Position numbers and translations under genes: made by a program. Shown one piece after another: positions 1 to 5,723 of a DNA stretch of 7,588 nucleotides (within the stretch, counting starts at the first letter, position 1; the number at the start of each line of letters is the position of its first letter). The stretch is from Bacteroidota bacterium (lineage in GTDB: Bacteria; Bacteroidota; Bacteroidia; B-17B0; Aurantibacillaceae): contig CANJJP010000067.1 in assembly GCA_947474485.1 (NCBI GenBank), forward strand, positions 1 to 7,588, in the 5' to 3' direction. The notes beneath the pieces were generated by a model. The model made no database searches, was not told where the DNA came from, and saw nothing but the letters and a program-made list of their open reading frames with translations.

Positions 1-639
1 TACATTTTCTTTATCCAAAGCTTGTTTTACATCTAATGGCGTTAAACCATAAGCAGCAAGTTTTTCGGGGTTCATCCACAAACGCATAGCGTATTTCTTT
101 TGCCCCCAAATTTGAACTGTACTAACACCTGGAATAGTTTGTAAACGTTCTGCAATCACATTCTCGGCAAAGGCACTCAACTCTAATTGGTTTTTAGTAT
201 TACTTTGTAAAGTCATTGAAAGGATAGCATCCGCGTTAGCATCTGATTTAGTAACTGTAGGCAAACCATCAATATCTTGTGGTAGTTGTCTTACAGCTTG
301 CGATACTTTATCGCGTACATCATTTGCTGCCGCTTCTAAGTTGGCATCCAAATTAAATTCAACAGTAATGGTGCTAGAGCCTTGATTACTAGATGAAGAA
401 ATTGTTCTAACACCTTCGATTCCATTTAATACTTTCTCTAATGGCTCTGTAATTTGTGATTCAATTACGTCGGCATTTGCTCCCGCATAGTTTGTTTTTA
501 CAGTTATAATAGGCGGATCGATGGATGGAAATTCTCGAACTCCCAAATAATTGTAACCTATTAAACCAAACAAAACAATAATGACAGACATCACAATTGC
601 CAGCACAGGTCGTTTAATACTTATTGATGCAATGTTCAT
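1..639 (-). CDS. RND efflux pump, inner-membrane permease (AcrB/HAE1 type), N-terminal part
   Basis: This is the start of a proton-driven multidrug pump that sits in the inner membrane and works with a periplasmic adaptor and an outer-membrane channel. The ATG at 639-637 opens 213 codons without a stop to the left edge, about a fifth of the usual 1,000-1,050 residues. The first residues, MNIASISIKRPVLAIVMSVI, give the typical short cytoplasmic start followed by TM1 (about residues 10-30). The sequence after TM1 (GVREFPSIDPPIITV) is the family hallmark, leading into the periplasmic porter domain with EPLEKVLNGIEGV and later QTIPGVSTVQIWG. The adaptor gene ends 5 bases upstream, so the two are co-transcribed and probably translationally coupled. 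The family is certain; the substrate cannot be told. The gene is cut only by the window edge, and no frameshift is seen. Confidence 0.96.
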   Translation of the reverse strand, partial: MNIASISIKRPVLAIVMSVIIVLFGLIGYNYLGVREFPSIDPPIITVKTNYAGANADVIESQITEPLEKVLNGIEGVRTISSSSNQGSSTITVEFNLDANLEAAANDVRDKVSQAVRQLPQDIDGLPTVTKSDANADAILSMTLQSNTKNQLELSAFAENVIAERLQTIPGVSTVQIWGQKKYAMRLWMNPEKLAAYGLTPLDVKQALDKENV

Positions 640-644
640 TTCAA

Positions 645-1715
645 TTATTTTGTTTCGATTATTTTTACTGAAGCGCCTGGTTTAATCGTCATAATACCTG
701 TGGTTACTATGGTATCTCCAATGTTTAAGCCTTCAATGATTTGTATTTTTTCGTCTGTACGTAAACCAGTAATTACTTTTGCAGGTTCGGCTTGTCCGTT
801 TTTAATGCGATATACTTTCTTTCCTTTTAAATCAGGAATAATAGATTCGGTAGGAACCATCATTGCCGAATCAATATCTTGCAATGCTAATTTAACCCTT
901 GCAAACGCTCCAGGATAAATGTTTCCATTTGGGTTTAAACATAATGCTCTCACTTGCACAGTGCGTGTAGTCATATCAATTTTAGGCTCTATGGCAAAAA
1001 CTTTTCCTGTTAGCATATTAGCATTTCCTTCTACGCTAAACGAAACCTTATCTCCATTTTTAATGAGTGAAGAATATTTTTCGGAAACCGAGAAATCAAT
1101 TTTTACTGGATTAATTTGTTGAATGCCTGCAATGATTGTATTGGGAGTAACATAAGCCCCTTCACTCACATTTTTCAAACCTATTACACCATCAAAAGGC
1201 GCGCGTATTTCTGTTTTAGCAATTTGAGCATTTATTAAATCAATATCCGCTTTAATTGTATTGTATTGGTTTTGCGCCACATCAAATTCTTCCTGACTAA
1301 TACCATTAATTGCAATCAGTTGTTTGTAGCGATTTAATTTTTGTTCGGCTAATTCAAACTGTAATTTCAGTTTTCTCGAACTTGCGCTTAGTTCATCATC
1401 ATTTATTTTCACCAATAATTGCCCCTTGCTAACTTTGCTTCCTTCTGAAAAGTTAATTTGTTTTACTTTACCAGCAACCTCGGGTTGTAGTTGAACTTCT
1501 TCGTTTGCCATTATTGTTCCCGATGCGTAAACTTCGTTACTTAATTTTTCTGCACGCACAACAAAAGTCCCCACATTGCTTGGTGTAGATTTTGCCCCGC
1601 TGCCTTTTCCCCCTTTAGCATCCACTTCGGCCGATTCGGATGGGAAAAACATAAATTTAAGCGTTAATAATGCAGTTATAATAAGTGTAATTATAAGTAA
1701 GTTTTTTAATTTCAT
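645..1715 (-). CDS. RND efflux periplasmic adaptor subunit (membrane fusion protein, AcrA/MexA type)
   Basis: A 356-residue adaptor that links the RND pump to an outer-membrane channel across the periplasm. Residues 1-24 are a hydrophobic N-terminal anchor or signal. There is no cysteine near it, so it is probably not a lipoprotein. A low-complexity linker rich in Gly, Lys and Ser follows (about 31-47). The first lipoyl half-motif lies at about 72-106 (PEVAGKVKQINFSEGSKVSKGQLL), a coiled-coil hairpin at about 107-165, and the second lipoyl half at about 167-200 (KTEIRAPFDGVIG, GAYVTPNT). The beta-barrel is at about 203-275, with TTRTVQVRA and YPGAFARVKL, and the membrane-proximal domain runs from 283 to the end. 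Length and domain order are normal. The ATG overlaps the stop of the upstream marR-type gene as ATGA (1712-1715), which indicates translational coupling. The pump gene begins 5 bases downstream. Confidence 0.96.
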   Translation of the reverse strand: MKLKNLLIITLIITALLTLKFMFFPSESAEVDAKGGKGSGAKSTPSNVGTFVVRAEKLSNEVYASGTIMANEEVQLQPEVAGKVKQINFSEGSKVSKGQLLVKINDDELSASSRKLKLQFELAEQKLNRYKQLIAINGISQEEFDVAQNQYNTIKADIDLINAQIAKTEIRAPFDGVIGLKNVSEGAYVTPNTIIAGIQQINPVKIDFSVSEKYSSLIKNGDKVSFSVEGNANMLTGKVFAIEPKIDMTTRTVQVRALCLNPNGNIYPGAFARVKLALQDIDSAMMVPTESIIPDLKGKKVYRIKNGQAEPAKVITGLRTDEKIQIIEGLNIGDTIVTTGIMTIKPGASVKIIETK

Positions 1716-2179
1716 TTCGCACGTTTTTTTAATTTGATGTCAACTTCGTTTGCAGGTAAATTTTCTATGTTTTTAGAGATAATACCTAAACAATTGTAAA
1801 ATATATCTTGGTTTTGTTTACTAATTCCTTTAAGTGCCAATGCATTCATCTCTTTAATTCCTGCATTAATTTCTTTCATTATTTTTTTTGCTTTTGGGGT
1901 TAATTCAATAATGTGCTCACGTCTGTCATTTGGATTTACACAACGTTTAATCATTTCCTTTTCCACTAAATGGTCGAGCATACGAACCATTGAAACTTTA
2001 TCAAAGGACAATAAATCGGATAAATATTGCTGCGTGCATCTTTCCTGAGCTCTTTCAATAGCAACTAGGGTAGAGAAGTGGCGATCTATTCCCAAATGTT
2101 CTAGTTTTTTACTAAGTGCCCCAAAATAAGTTTTGGTAATAGCACCCATAAATTTGCCTAAGGGCATTGATTGATTCAT
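1712..2179 (-). CDS. MarR-family transcriptional regulator
   Basis: A 155-residue winged helix-turn-helix protein, normal length for MarR. These are dimeric DNA-binding proteins, usually repressors that release DNA when a small ligand binds. The recognition helix falls at about residues 58-73 (SFDKVSMVRMLDHLVEK). The wing carries the conserved Asp-Arg-Arg (85-87, in NPNDRREHIIELT). The C-terminal helices (about 96-140) would form the dimer interface. It is the first gene of the operon, overlapping the adaptor gene by ATGA, so it most likely controls the efflux genes and itself. A promoter and a perfect palindrome lie directly upstream. Cysteines at 48, 80 and 130 are present, but a redox role is not implied by any motif I can see. 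The start is fixed by the promoter 20 bases upstream; there is no Shine-Dalgarno sequence, as usual in this phylum. Confidence 0.94.
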   Translation of the reverse strand: MNQSMPLGKFMGAITKTYFGALSKKLEHLGIDRHFSTLVAIERAQERCTQQYLSDLLSFDKVSMVRMLDHLVEKEMIKRCVNPNDRREHIIELTPKAKKIMKEINAGIKEMNALALKGISKQNQDIFYNCLGIISKNIENLPANEVDIKLKKRAK

Positions 2180-2198
2180 TCTTAAAAATTAGGTGTCG

Positions 2199-2230
2199 CA
2201 AAGATAGTTATTAATATTAATAGTAAACAA
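2199..2230 (-). promoter_or_regulatory. Bacteroidota-type promoter of the MarR-efflux operon
   Basis: Read on the minus strand, there is a TTG (-33 element, 2230-2228), a 21-base spacer and TATCTTTG (2206-2199), an exact match to the TAnnTTTG -7 consensus of Bacteroidota primary sigma factors. The -7 element ends 19 bases before the regulator's ATG, giving a short leader of roughly 12-16 bases. This is inferred from sequence only. Confidence 0.7.
2209..2222. promoter_or_regulatory. Perfect 14-bp palindrome in the promoter spacer, candidate MarR operator
   Basis: The sequence TATTAATATTAATA is identical on both strands and lies wholly between the -33 and -7 elements of the promoter of the MarR-type gene. 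A dimeric repressor bound there would block RNA polymerase, the usual way MarR proteins regulate themselves. The caution is that A/T-only palindromes arise easily in DNA this A+T-rich. Confidence 0.45.
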
Positions 2231-2282
2231 TGTTAACTAATTAGGAAGATGTTAATTTCTTAGAAATAGTAATAAATCGAAA

Positions 2283-3701
2283 TTAAAATTGGAAGTAGAT
2301 GAACTCGTTCGCATTAAACTTGCCCAGCACAAAAATGACAATGATAATGCATATGTAGAATACAGGTTTAGTAAAGGATTCATAACCTTTCATTTTATTA
2401 AGAATTGCAAATTCTTCGTTTAATTCTTTTAAGAATAAGAAAAGAACAAAGAAAGCAGAAAGTAGTATTGGGAAATAATTGGCAATGCTATGTAGTTCAG
2501 TTAATAATTGTGAAGGTTGGAACTCAAAAATGATTTTATTATAAATCGAAAATAAATCTCCAGCATTCAAAGCTCTAAAAGCAATTAATGAAATAGTATG
2601 GAACAACAATAAATAAAACCAAGCGAGTAGGGAAGGAGCTTTGAAAGGTTTTGCCCTTTCATTATTCATTAACTCTACCAAATACATTAAACCATGCATG
2701 GTTCCCCAAAGTAAGAATGTCCAATTTGCTCCGTGCCATAAACCACTTATTAGAAAAACCAAAAATATATTAAGTAACCAACGTTTTTTGCTGCAACGGT
2801 TTCCACCTAAACCAATGTATAAATAGTCTCTAAACCATGTTGTAATGGAAATATGATTGCGTTGCCAAAATTCAGTAAGTGATTTTGATAGTAATGGTCG
2901 CCGCCAGTTTAAGCTAAAGTTAATTCCAAATAATTTGGCTACTCCTGTAGCAATGTCTGAGTAACCAGATAAATCGCAATACACTTGTACTACAAATAAA
3001 AATCCAACCAATAAATGTGTTGAGCCCGAAAAAGCTTCTACATTAGTAAAAACCGGTGTTACAATTTCGCTTAATCTATCGGCAATAACTAGTTTCTTAA
3101 AAAAGCCCCAGCTAATGGCACGCGCTGCAAAACCCCAATCGACCTTAGTTAAAAATTGTGTCTGATAAAACTGTGGCATTAAACTATTGTAACGAACAAT
3201 TGGCCCTGCAACCATGTGTGGAAAAAAGGAAACATACAATGCGAAAAACCCTAAGCTATCCGTTGGTTTGTATTTGCCCCTGTAAACATCAATAGTATAG
3301 CTTAACGATTGAAAAGTGTAAAAGGATAAACCTGCTGGAATTATAAAAGCCTGTAGCAATTCGTAGTTGCTGTGGGTAATTTTGTTGCTCGCAAATAAAA
3401 TTGAATTTAAAAGGAATATGCTGTATTTAAAAGCTACAAGTACACCAATGTTACTAATTACACTTAATGCTAACCATTGCTTTTTTTTCTTTTGTTCGCT
3501 GGTGGCATCAATTTGTTTTGCCGCTAAATAATCAATACAAGTTGTACCAATTAATAGTAAGCAATACCAAGGGTTGTAAGAAAAATAGAAATAATAGCTT
3601 GCTAATAATAAAAGAGCCCAACGCCATTGGTGTTTTATACTCCAATACAATGTAAAAACGATTGGAAGAAAATAAACGAAGTGTAATGAGTTAAAAAGCA
3701 T
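2283..3701 (-). CDS. MBOAT-family membrane-bound O-acyltransferase (AlgI-like)
   Basis: A 472-residue polytopic membrane enzyme of the MBOAT family, in the AlgI/DltB-like branch that passes acyl (often acetyl) groups across the membrane to extracellular polysaccharides or other surface polymers. The family core is clear: IPAGLSFYTFQSLSY (121-135), FPHMVAGPI (160-168), FWQRNHISITTWFRDYLYIG with His283 (278-297), GGNR (299-302), and SGLWHGANWTF, whose His323 matches the catalytic His of AlgI (His322). About ten hydrophobic helices run from residue 4 to the end. Length is normal. In AlgI-type systems a periplasmic SGNH/AlgJ-like partner is often adjacent. None is here: the downstream neighbour is the MarR operon and the upstream one is an unknown protein 38 bases away. 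The acceptor is therefore unknown. Confidence 0.94.
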   Translation of the reverse strand: MLFNSLHFVYFLPIVFTLYWSIKHQWRWALLLLASYYFYFSYNPWYCLLLIGTTCIDYLAAKQIDATSEQKKKKQWLALSVISNIGVLVAFKYSIFLLNSILFASNKITHSNYELLQAFIIPAGLSFYTFQSLSYTIDVYRGKYKPTDSLGFFALYVSFFPHMVAGPIVRYNSLMPQFYQTQFLTKVDWGFAARAISWGFFKKLVIADRLSEIVTPVFTNVEAFSGSTHLLVGFLFVVQVYCDLSGYSDIATGVAKLFGINFSLNWRRPLLSKSLTEFWQRNHISITTWFRDYLYIGLGGNRCSKKRWLLNIFLVFLISGLWHGANWTFLLWGTMHGLMYLVELMNNERAKPFKAPSLLAWFYLLLFHTISLIAFRALNAGDLFSIYNKIIFEFQPSQLLTELHSIANYFPILLSAFFVLFLFLKELNEEFAILNKMKGYESFTKPVFYICIIIVIFVLGKFNANEFIYFQF

Positions 3702-3708
3702 TAATGAC

Positions 3709-3716
3709 CAAATTTA
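3709..3716 (-). promoter_or_regulatory. Isolated -7 element next to the MBOAT start
   Basis: On the minus strand TAAATTTG matches TAnnTTTG and ends 7 bases before the ATG of the acyltransferase gene. There is no TTG 17-23 bases upstream. If used, the transcript would be leaderless or nearly so. The alternative is that the gene is simply read through from the unknown gene 38 bases upstream. This is a weak call. Confidence 0.25.
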
Positions 3717-3739
3717 ACTCTATTTTTTGGAAGATTTAA

Positions 3740-4171
3740 TTAGTCTTGCTTACGTTTTACTAAGGCATTATTTGAGTTAAACTCAAAAAACCAGTTATCA
3801 TCAAAAATTTGTGGAAGATAGCGCTCATACAAATGCATACGTGCATTGGTGTGTTTACCATCCTCATCATCCTTATCAACCGCGTTAAATTCGTAAGTCA
3901 TGATTTTTGGGTGTTCACCCATAAAAGTTCTTACAATTTCGGAGATGGTTCTCATTACACCATAAACTTCACCTCGGTTGGTTGCAGCGTATTCTTCGCC
4001 TTCAAACTCATCATTAATAACACCAAAAACAATAGTTGCGTGTAAAATATTGTCTTGTCTACGGCCAAATCTAACCTCATAACGCAAACCCGAAGGAGTA
4101 TTGAAATAATACACACTCGCTGATTTTATCGCCGGGTATTCGATTGTATATATGTTAGTCGCTTCTGACAC
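3740..4171 (-). CDS. Uncharacterised 143-residue protein, GTG start
   Basis: I do not recognise this family. The start is a GTG (4171-4169), the only sensible start because no in-frame ATG lies near the N-terminus. The protein is soluble in appearance, with no signal peptide or membrane helix, and acidic in the middle (VDKDDEDGK, about 98-106). It reads as a small alpha/beta domain. A strand-rich N-terminal half (YYFNTPSGLRYEVRFGRR, then ILHATIVFGVIND) is followed by NRGEVYGVMRTISEIVRTFMGEHPKI, which looks like a helix, and a C-terminal part with ARMHLYERYLPQIFDDNWFFEF. The normal codon pattern and the lack of stops over 143 codons support a real gene. It lies 19 bases after the DedA gene and 38 bases before the acyltransferase gene, all on one strand, so it could be co-transcribed with either. 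No function is proposed. Confidence 0.82.
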   Translation of the reverse strand: MSEATNIYTIEYPAIKSASVYYFNTPSGLRYEVRFGRRQDNILHATIVFGVINDEFEGEEYAATNRGEVYGVMRTISEIVRTFMGEHPKIMTYEFNAVDKDDEDGKHTNARMHLYERYLPQIFDDNWFFEFNSNNALVKRKQD

Positions 4172-4180
4172 CTATTTTAA

Positions 4181-4188
4181 CAAATATA
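4181..4188 (-). promoter_or_regulatory. Isolated -7 element next to the GTG start of the unknown gene
   Basis: On the minus strand TATATTTG matches TAnnTTTG and ends 9 bases before the GTG at 4171. No TTG is found at -33 spacing. It would give a very short leader. It sits in the 19-base gap after the DedA gene, so read-through from that gene is equally possible. Confidence 0.3.
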
Positions 4189-4190
4189 CC

Positions 4191-4853
4191 TTATTGTTTC
4201 GAGAATTTAGACTTTATAAAGCCAAATAAAATAGGAAGAACAGAAATACCTATAATTCCGAAAACTACTTTTTCGTAATTCTTTTGAATCCAAGCATTTG
4301 TTCCTAAAAAATAACCTGCTAATGTTAATGCTGTAACCCAAATAATACCTCCAATAACACAAAAGCTGATGTATTTTTTGTAGTTCATATTTCCCATTCC
4401 AGCAGCAAATGGGGCAAATGTTCTTACGATTGGAACAAATCGAGCCATAATGATTGTTTTACCGCCGTGTTTTTGATAAAACAATTCGGTTTTAGTAAGG
4501 TACTCTCGTTTAATTATTTTTTTTAGCCATTTTATTTCAAAAATTCGTACTCCTAATTTTCTCCCTACCAAATAATTTACATTATCTCCTAAAATTGCAG
4601 AAATGATTAGTAAAATAATAAGCATGAATGGATTTAAAACACTTGGATAAATTGCAGCAAACATACCAGCAGTAAATAATAAAGAGTCGCCAGGTAAAAA
4701 AGGAGTGGCAACTAATCCAGTTTCACAGAAAATAATTAAGCACAAAAGAAAATAGGTTAGTGTTCCGTGATTTTCTATAAAGCATTGTAAATAACACTTA
4801 GTCTTTATCAGAATATCAATAATCCCTAAAGTGGTGCAATCGCAAGTTTCCAT
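4191..4853 (-). CDS. DedA/VTT-domain (SNARE-associated) membrane protein
   Basis: A 220-residue inner-membrane protein of the DedA family. Members are implicated in flipping undecaprenyl phosphate or phospholipids and in membrane-potential homeostasis. The diagnostic features are the re-entrant segment with Glu44 (FCETGLVATPFLPGDSLLF, 42-60), GD at 89-90 followed by NYLVGRKLG, and the conserved ARFVPIVRTFAPFAAG (137-152) with Arg138 and Arg144 in the F/R-x-x-P-x-x-R motif. Two C-terminal helices follow (about 161-184 and 195-213). Length is typical. The N-terminal tail before the first helix is unusually cysteine-rich (Cys4, 6, 20 and 24). There is no other Met until residue 64, so the start is secure. 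It is the second gene of an operon, 8 bases after the rhodanese. Confidence 0.94.
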   Translation of the reverse strand: METCDCTTLGIIDILIKTKCYLQCFIENHGTLTYFLLCLIIFCETGLVATPFLPGDSLLFTAGMFAAIYPSVLNPFMLIILLIISAILGDNVNYLVGRKLGVRIFEIKWLKKIIKREYLTKTELFYQKHGGKTIIMARFVPIVRTFAPFAAGMGNMNYKKYISFCVIGGIIWVTALTLAGYFLGTNAWIQKNYEKVVFGIIGISVLPILFGFIKSKFSKQ

Positions 4854-4861
4854 AATTATTA

Positions 4862-5182
4862 TTAATAGTTAGGCATCGAAGGGTCAATTTCTGCTGCCCA
4901 AGCTAATATTCCATCTTGTAAATTATATAAGTTTGTGAAGCCATGGTTTTGCTCCAAAGCACCAATAACAGTAGCCGAACGTTTACCGCTTCTGCAATGT
5001 ACTACTACTTTTTTGTCTTTAGAAATCTCCGCAACATGATCCATAACCTCACCCATAGGAATTAATTTTCCATTCAAGTTACAAATATCAAACTCATGTT
5101 CTTCTCTCACATCAATAAGTTGAAAATCTTCCTTATTGTCTATCATTGCTTTTAATTCCTTTACAGTAACTTCTTTCATCAT
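4862..5182 (-). CDS. Single-domain rhodanese-like sulfurtransferase
   Basis: A small cytoplasmic rhodanese-domain protein that can carry sulfur as a persulfide on its active-site cysteine. From the start chosen here it has 106 residues, normal for a single domain. IDVREEHEF (23-31) is the conserved entry motif. The active-site loop HCRSGKRS places the catalytic cysteine at residue 63, and LQDGILAW (88-95) is the usual C-terminal motif. The longest reading frame begins at an ATG at 5206, eight codons upstream, but that ATG is itself part of the promoter's -7 element. The Met-Met pair at 5182 and 5179 is therefore the likely start, and the protein then opens MMKEVTVKELKAMI as expected for the domain. 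It is the first gene of an operon with the DedA gene 8 bases downstream. Confidence 0.93.
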   Translation of the reverse strand: MMKEVTVKELKAMIDNKEDFQLIDVREEHEFDICNLNGKLIPMGEVMDHVAEISKDKKVVVHCRSGKRSATVIGALEQNHGFTNLYNLQDGILAWAAEIDPSMPNY

Positions 5183-5199
5183 GTTAAATTTTAAAAACT

Positions 5200-5230
5200 C
5201 AAACATAACTATAAACTAATAATAATACAA
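5200..5230 (-). promoter_or_regulatory. Bacteroidota-type promoter of the rhodanese-DedA operon
   Basis: On the minus strand there is TTG (5230-5228), a 20-base spacer and TATGTTTG (5207-5200), an exact TAnnTTTG match with near-ideal spacing. Seventeen bases separate it from the ATG at 5182. The ATG at 5206 lies inside the -7 element, upstream of any transcript this promoter would make. Confidence 0.72.
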
Positions 5231-5326
5231 GGCTATTTTTCCATAGTAACCAACAGGTTGTTAATTATTAGGCTTCTTGGAAAGACCAATTTTCTTTTTT
5301 AAAATCAAAATAAGTTTGAGCGAATC

Positions 5327-5392
5327 ATGATGTTTGCCATCGTAAAAGCGAAGCAAATGATGTTAATGCAAATGATGTTAATCGGAGTTTAA
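5327..5392 (+). CDS. Possible 21-codon methionine-rich micro-ORF
   Basis: ATG-ATG at 5327 opens 21 codons ending in TAA at 5390-5392. Seven of the 21 residues are Met, and the second half is the internal repeat QMMLM-QMMLI, encoded by the tandem 15-bp DNA repeat. TAAGTTTG (5311-5318), a match to the -7 consensus, ends 8 bases before the ATG, but there is no TTG at -33 spacing. The peptide would be short and hydrophobic. Chance is a serious alternative: ATG and TTA triplets are common in this DNA, and nothing else supports translation. Confidence 0.12.
   Translation: MMFAIVKAKQMMLMQMMLIGV
5353..5382. repeat. Two perfect tandem copies of a 15-bp unit
   Basis: GCAAATGATGTTAAT occurs at 5353-5367 and again immediately at 5368-5382 with no mismatch. 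A looser relative, CATGATGTTTGC, lies just upstream at 5326-5337. The unit length is five codons, so it keeps frame in the micro-ORF, but it could equally be a pair of protein-binding sites or a replication-slippage product. Confidence 0.8.
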
Positions 5393-5454
5393 TACAACTA
5401 AATAGTCTTAATGATCAGGTAATTAATTGATAAAGATGAAAAGAAAACGAATAT

Positions 5455-5562
5455 TTATATGTTAATAATTTCGATTTTTAGTTTGCGTGCATTGCAAATA
5501 TGGTTGTTTCCTTTGTAAAATGCACTGATTACGAATCCGCCTTTTAATATGTGGAAATAAGA
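5455..5562 (-). other. Start-less, protein-like 35-codon stretch (gene remnant or dispersed repeat?)
   Basis: On the minus strand, 35 sense codons lie between two TAA stops, with no ATG, GTG or TTG suitable as a start near the left of the peptide. It reads like protein: KGGFVISAFYKGNNHICNAR, then KLKIEIINI and a stop. The core (5486-5541) is about 41% G+C by my count, clearly richer than the flanking DNA. It could be the tail of a decayed gene, a piece of a dispersed intergenic repeat, or chance. I do not assign a family. Confidence 0.3.
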
Positions 5563-5723
5563 TTAAAGTATTAGCCTAGCCTCAATTCTTTTAATTGCAC
5601 TATTCTAACTAACTATAATAAGAAGAATAAAATTACGGAATTCAAAAATAAAAGTGGATAAACATCGTTTATAGGGTTTCTCAGTGTTTTAACATTTATG
5701 TATATTTACATTTTTACAAGCCC

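Larger units (their letters stand above)
5231..5723. other. Divergent intergenic region, about 490 bases
   Basis: This lies between the rhodanese promoter (leftward) and the glycosyltransferase fusion (rightward). It is mostly very A+T-rich. It holds the tandem 15-bp repeat and micro-ORF at 5327-5392, and a locally more G+C-rich, protein-like stretch on the minus strand at 5455-5562. Positions 5566-5723 show no gene or RNA I can recognise, and no full TTG/TAnnTTTG promoter for the rightward gene. No strong hairpin or terminator was seen. Confidence 0.6.

Noticed and set aside
1..639. Possible pseudogene status of the RND pump because the gene appears short
   Set aside because: The reading frame is uninterrupted to the window edge and matches the family throughout, so the truncation is only the boundary of the window.
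700..1122. Two consecutive plus-strand open frames
   Set aside because: Antisense to the well-supported adaptor gene. The residue composition is that of a shadow.
2255..2267. Hairpin ATTTC-TTA-GAAAT after the acyltransferase gene as a terminator
   Set aside because: The stem is only five A/T-rich pairs, and no T-run follows on the transcribed strand.
5500..5547. 15-codon plus-strand ORF starting ATG GTT GTT
   Set aside because: Too short, no promoter or start signal, and antisense to the more protein-like minus-strand stretch.
5572..5581. Tandem TAGCC-TAGCC
   Set aside because: Only five bases per unit with two copies, within chance expectation and with no related sequence nearby.
5698..5711. 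Inverted repeat ATGTA-TATT-TACAT, and TATATTTA (5701-5708) as a promoter of the glycosyltransferase fusion
   Set aside because: The five-pair A/T dyad is expected by chance here. TATATTTA lacks the final G of TAnnTTTG and has no TTG at -33 spacing.
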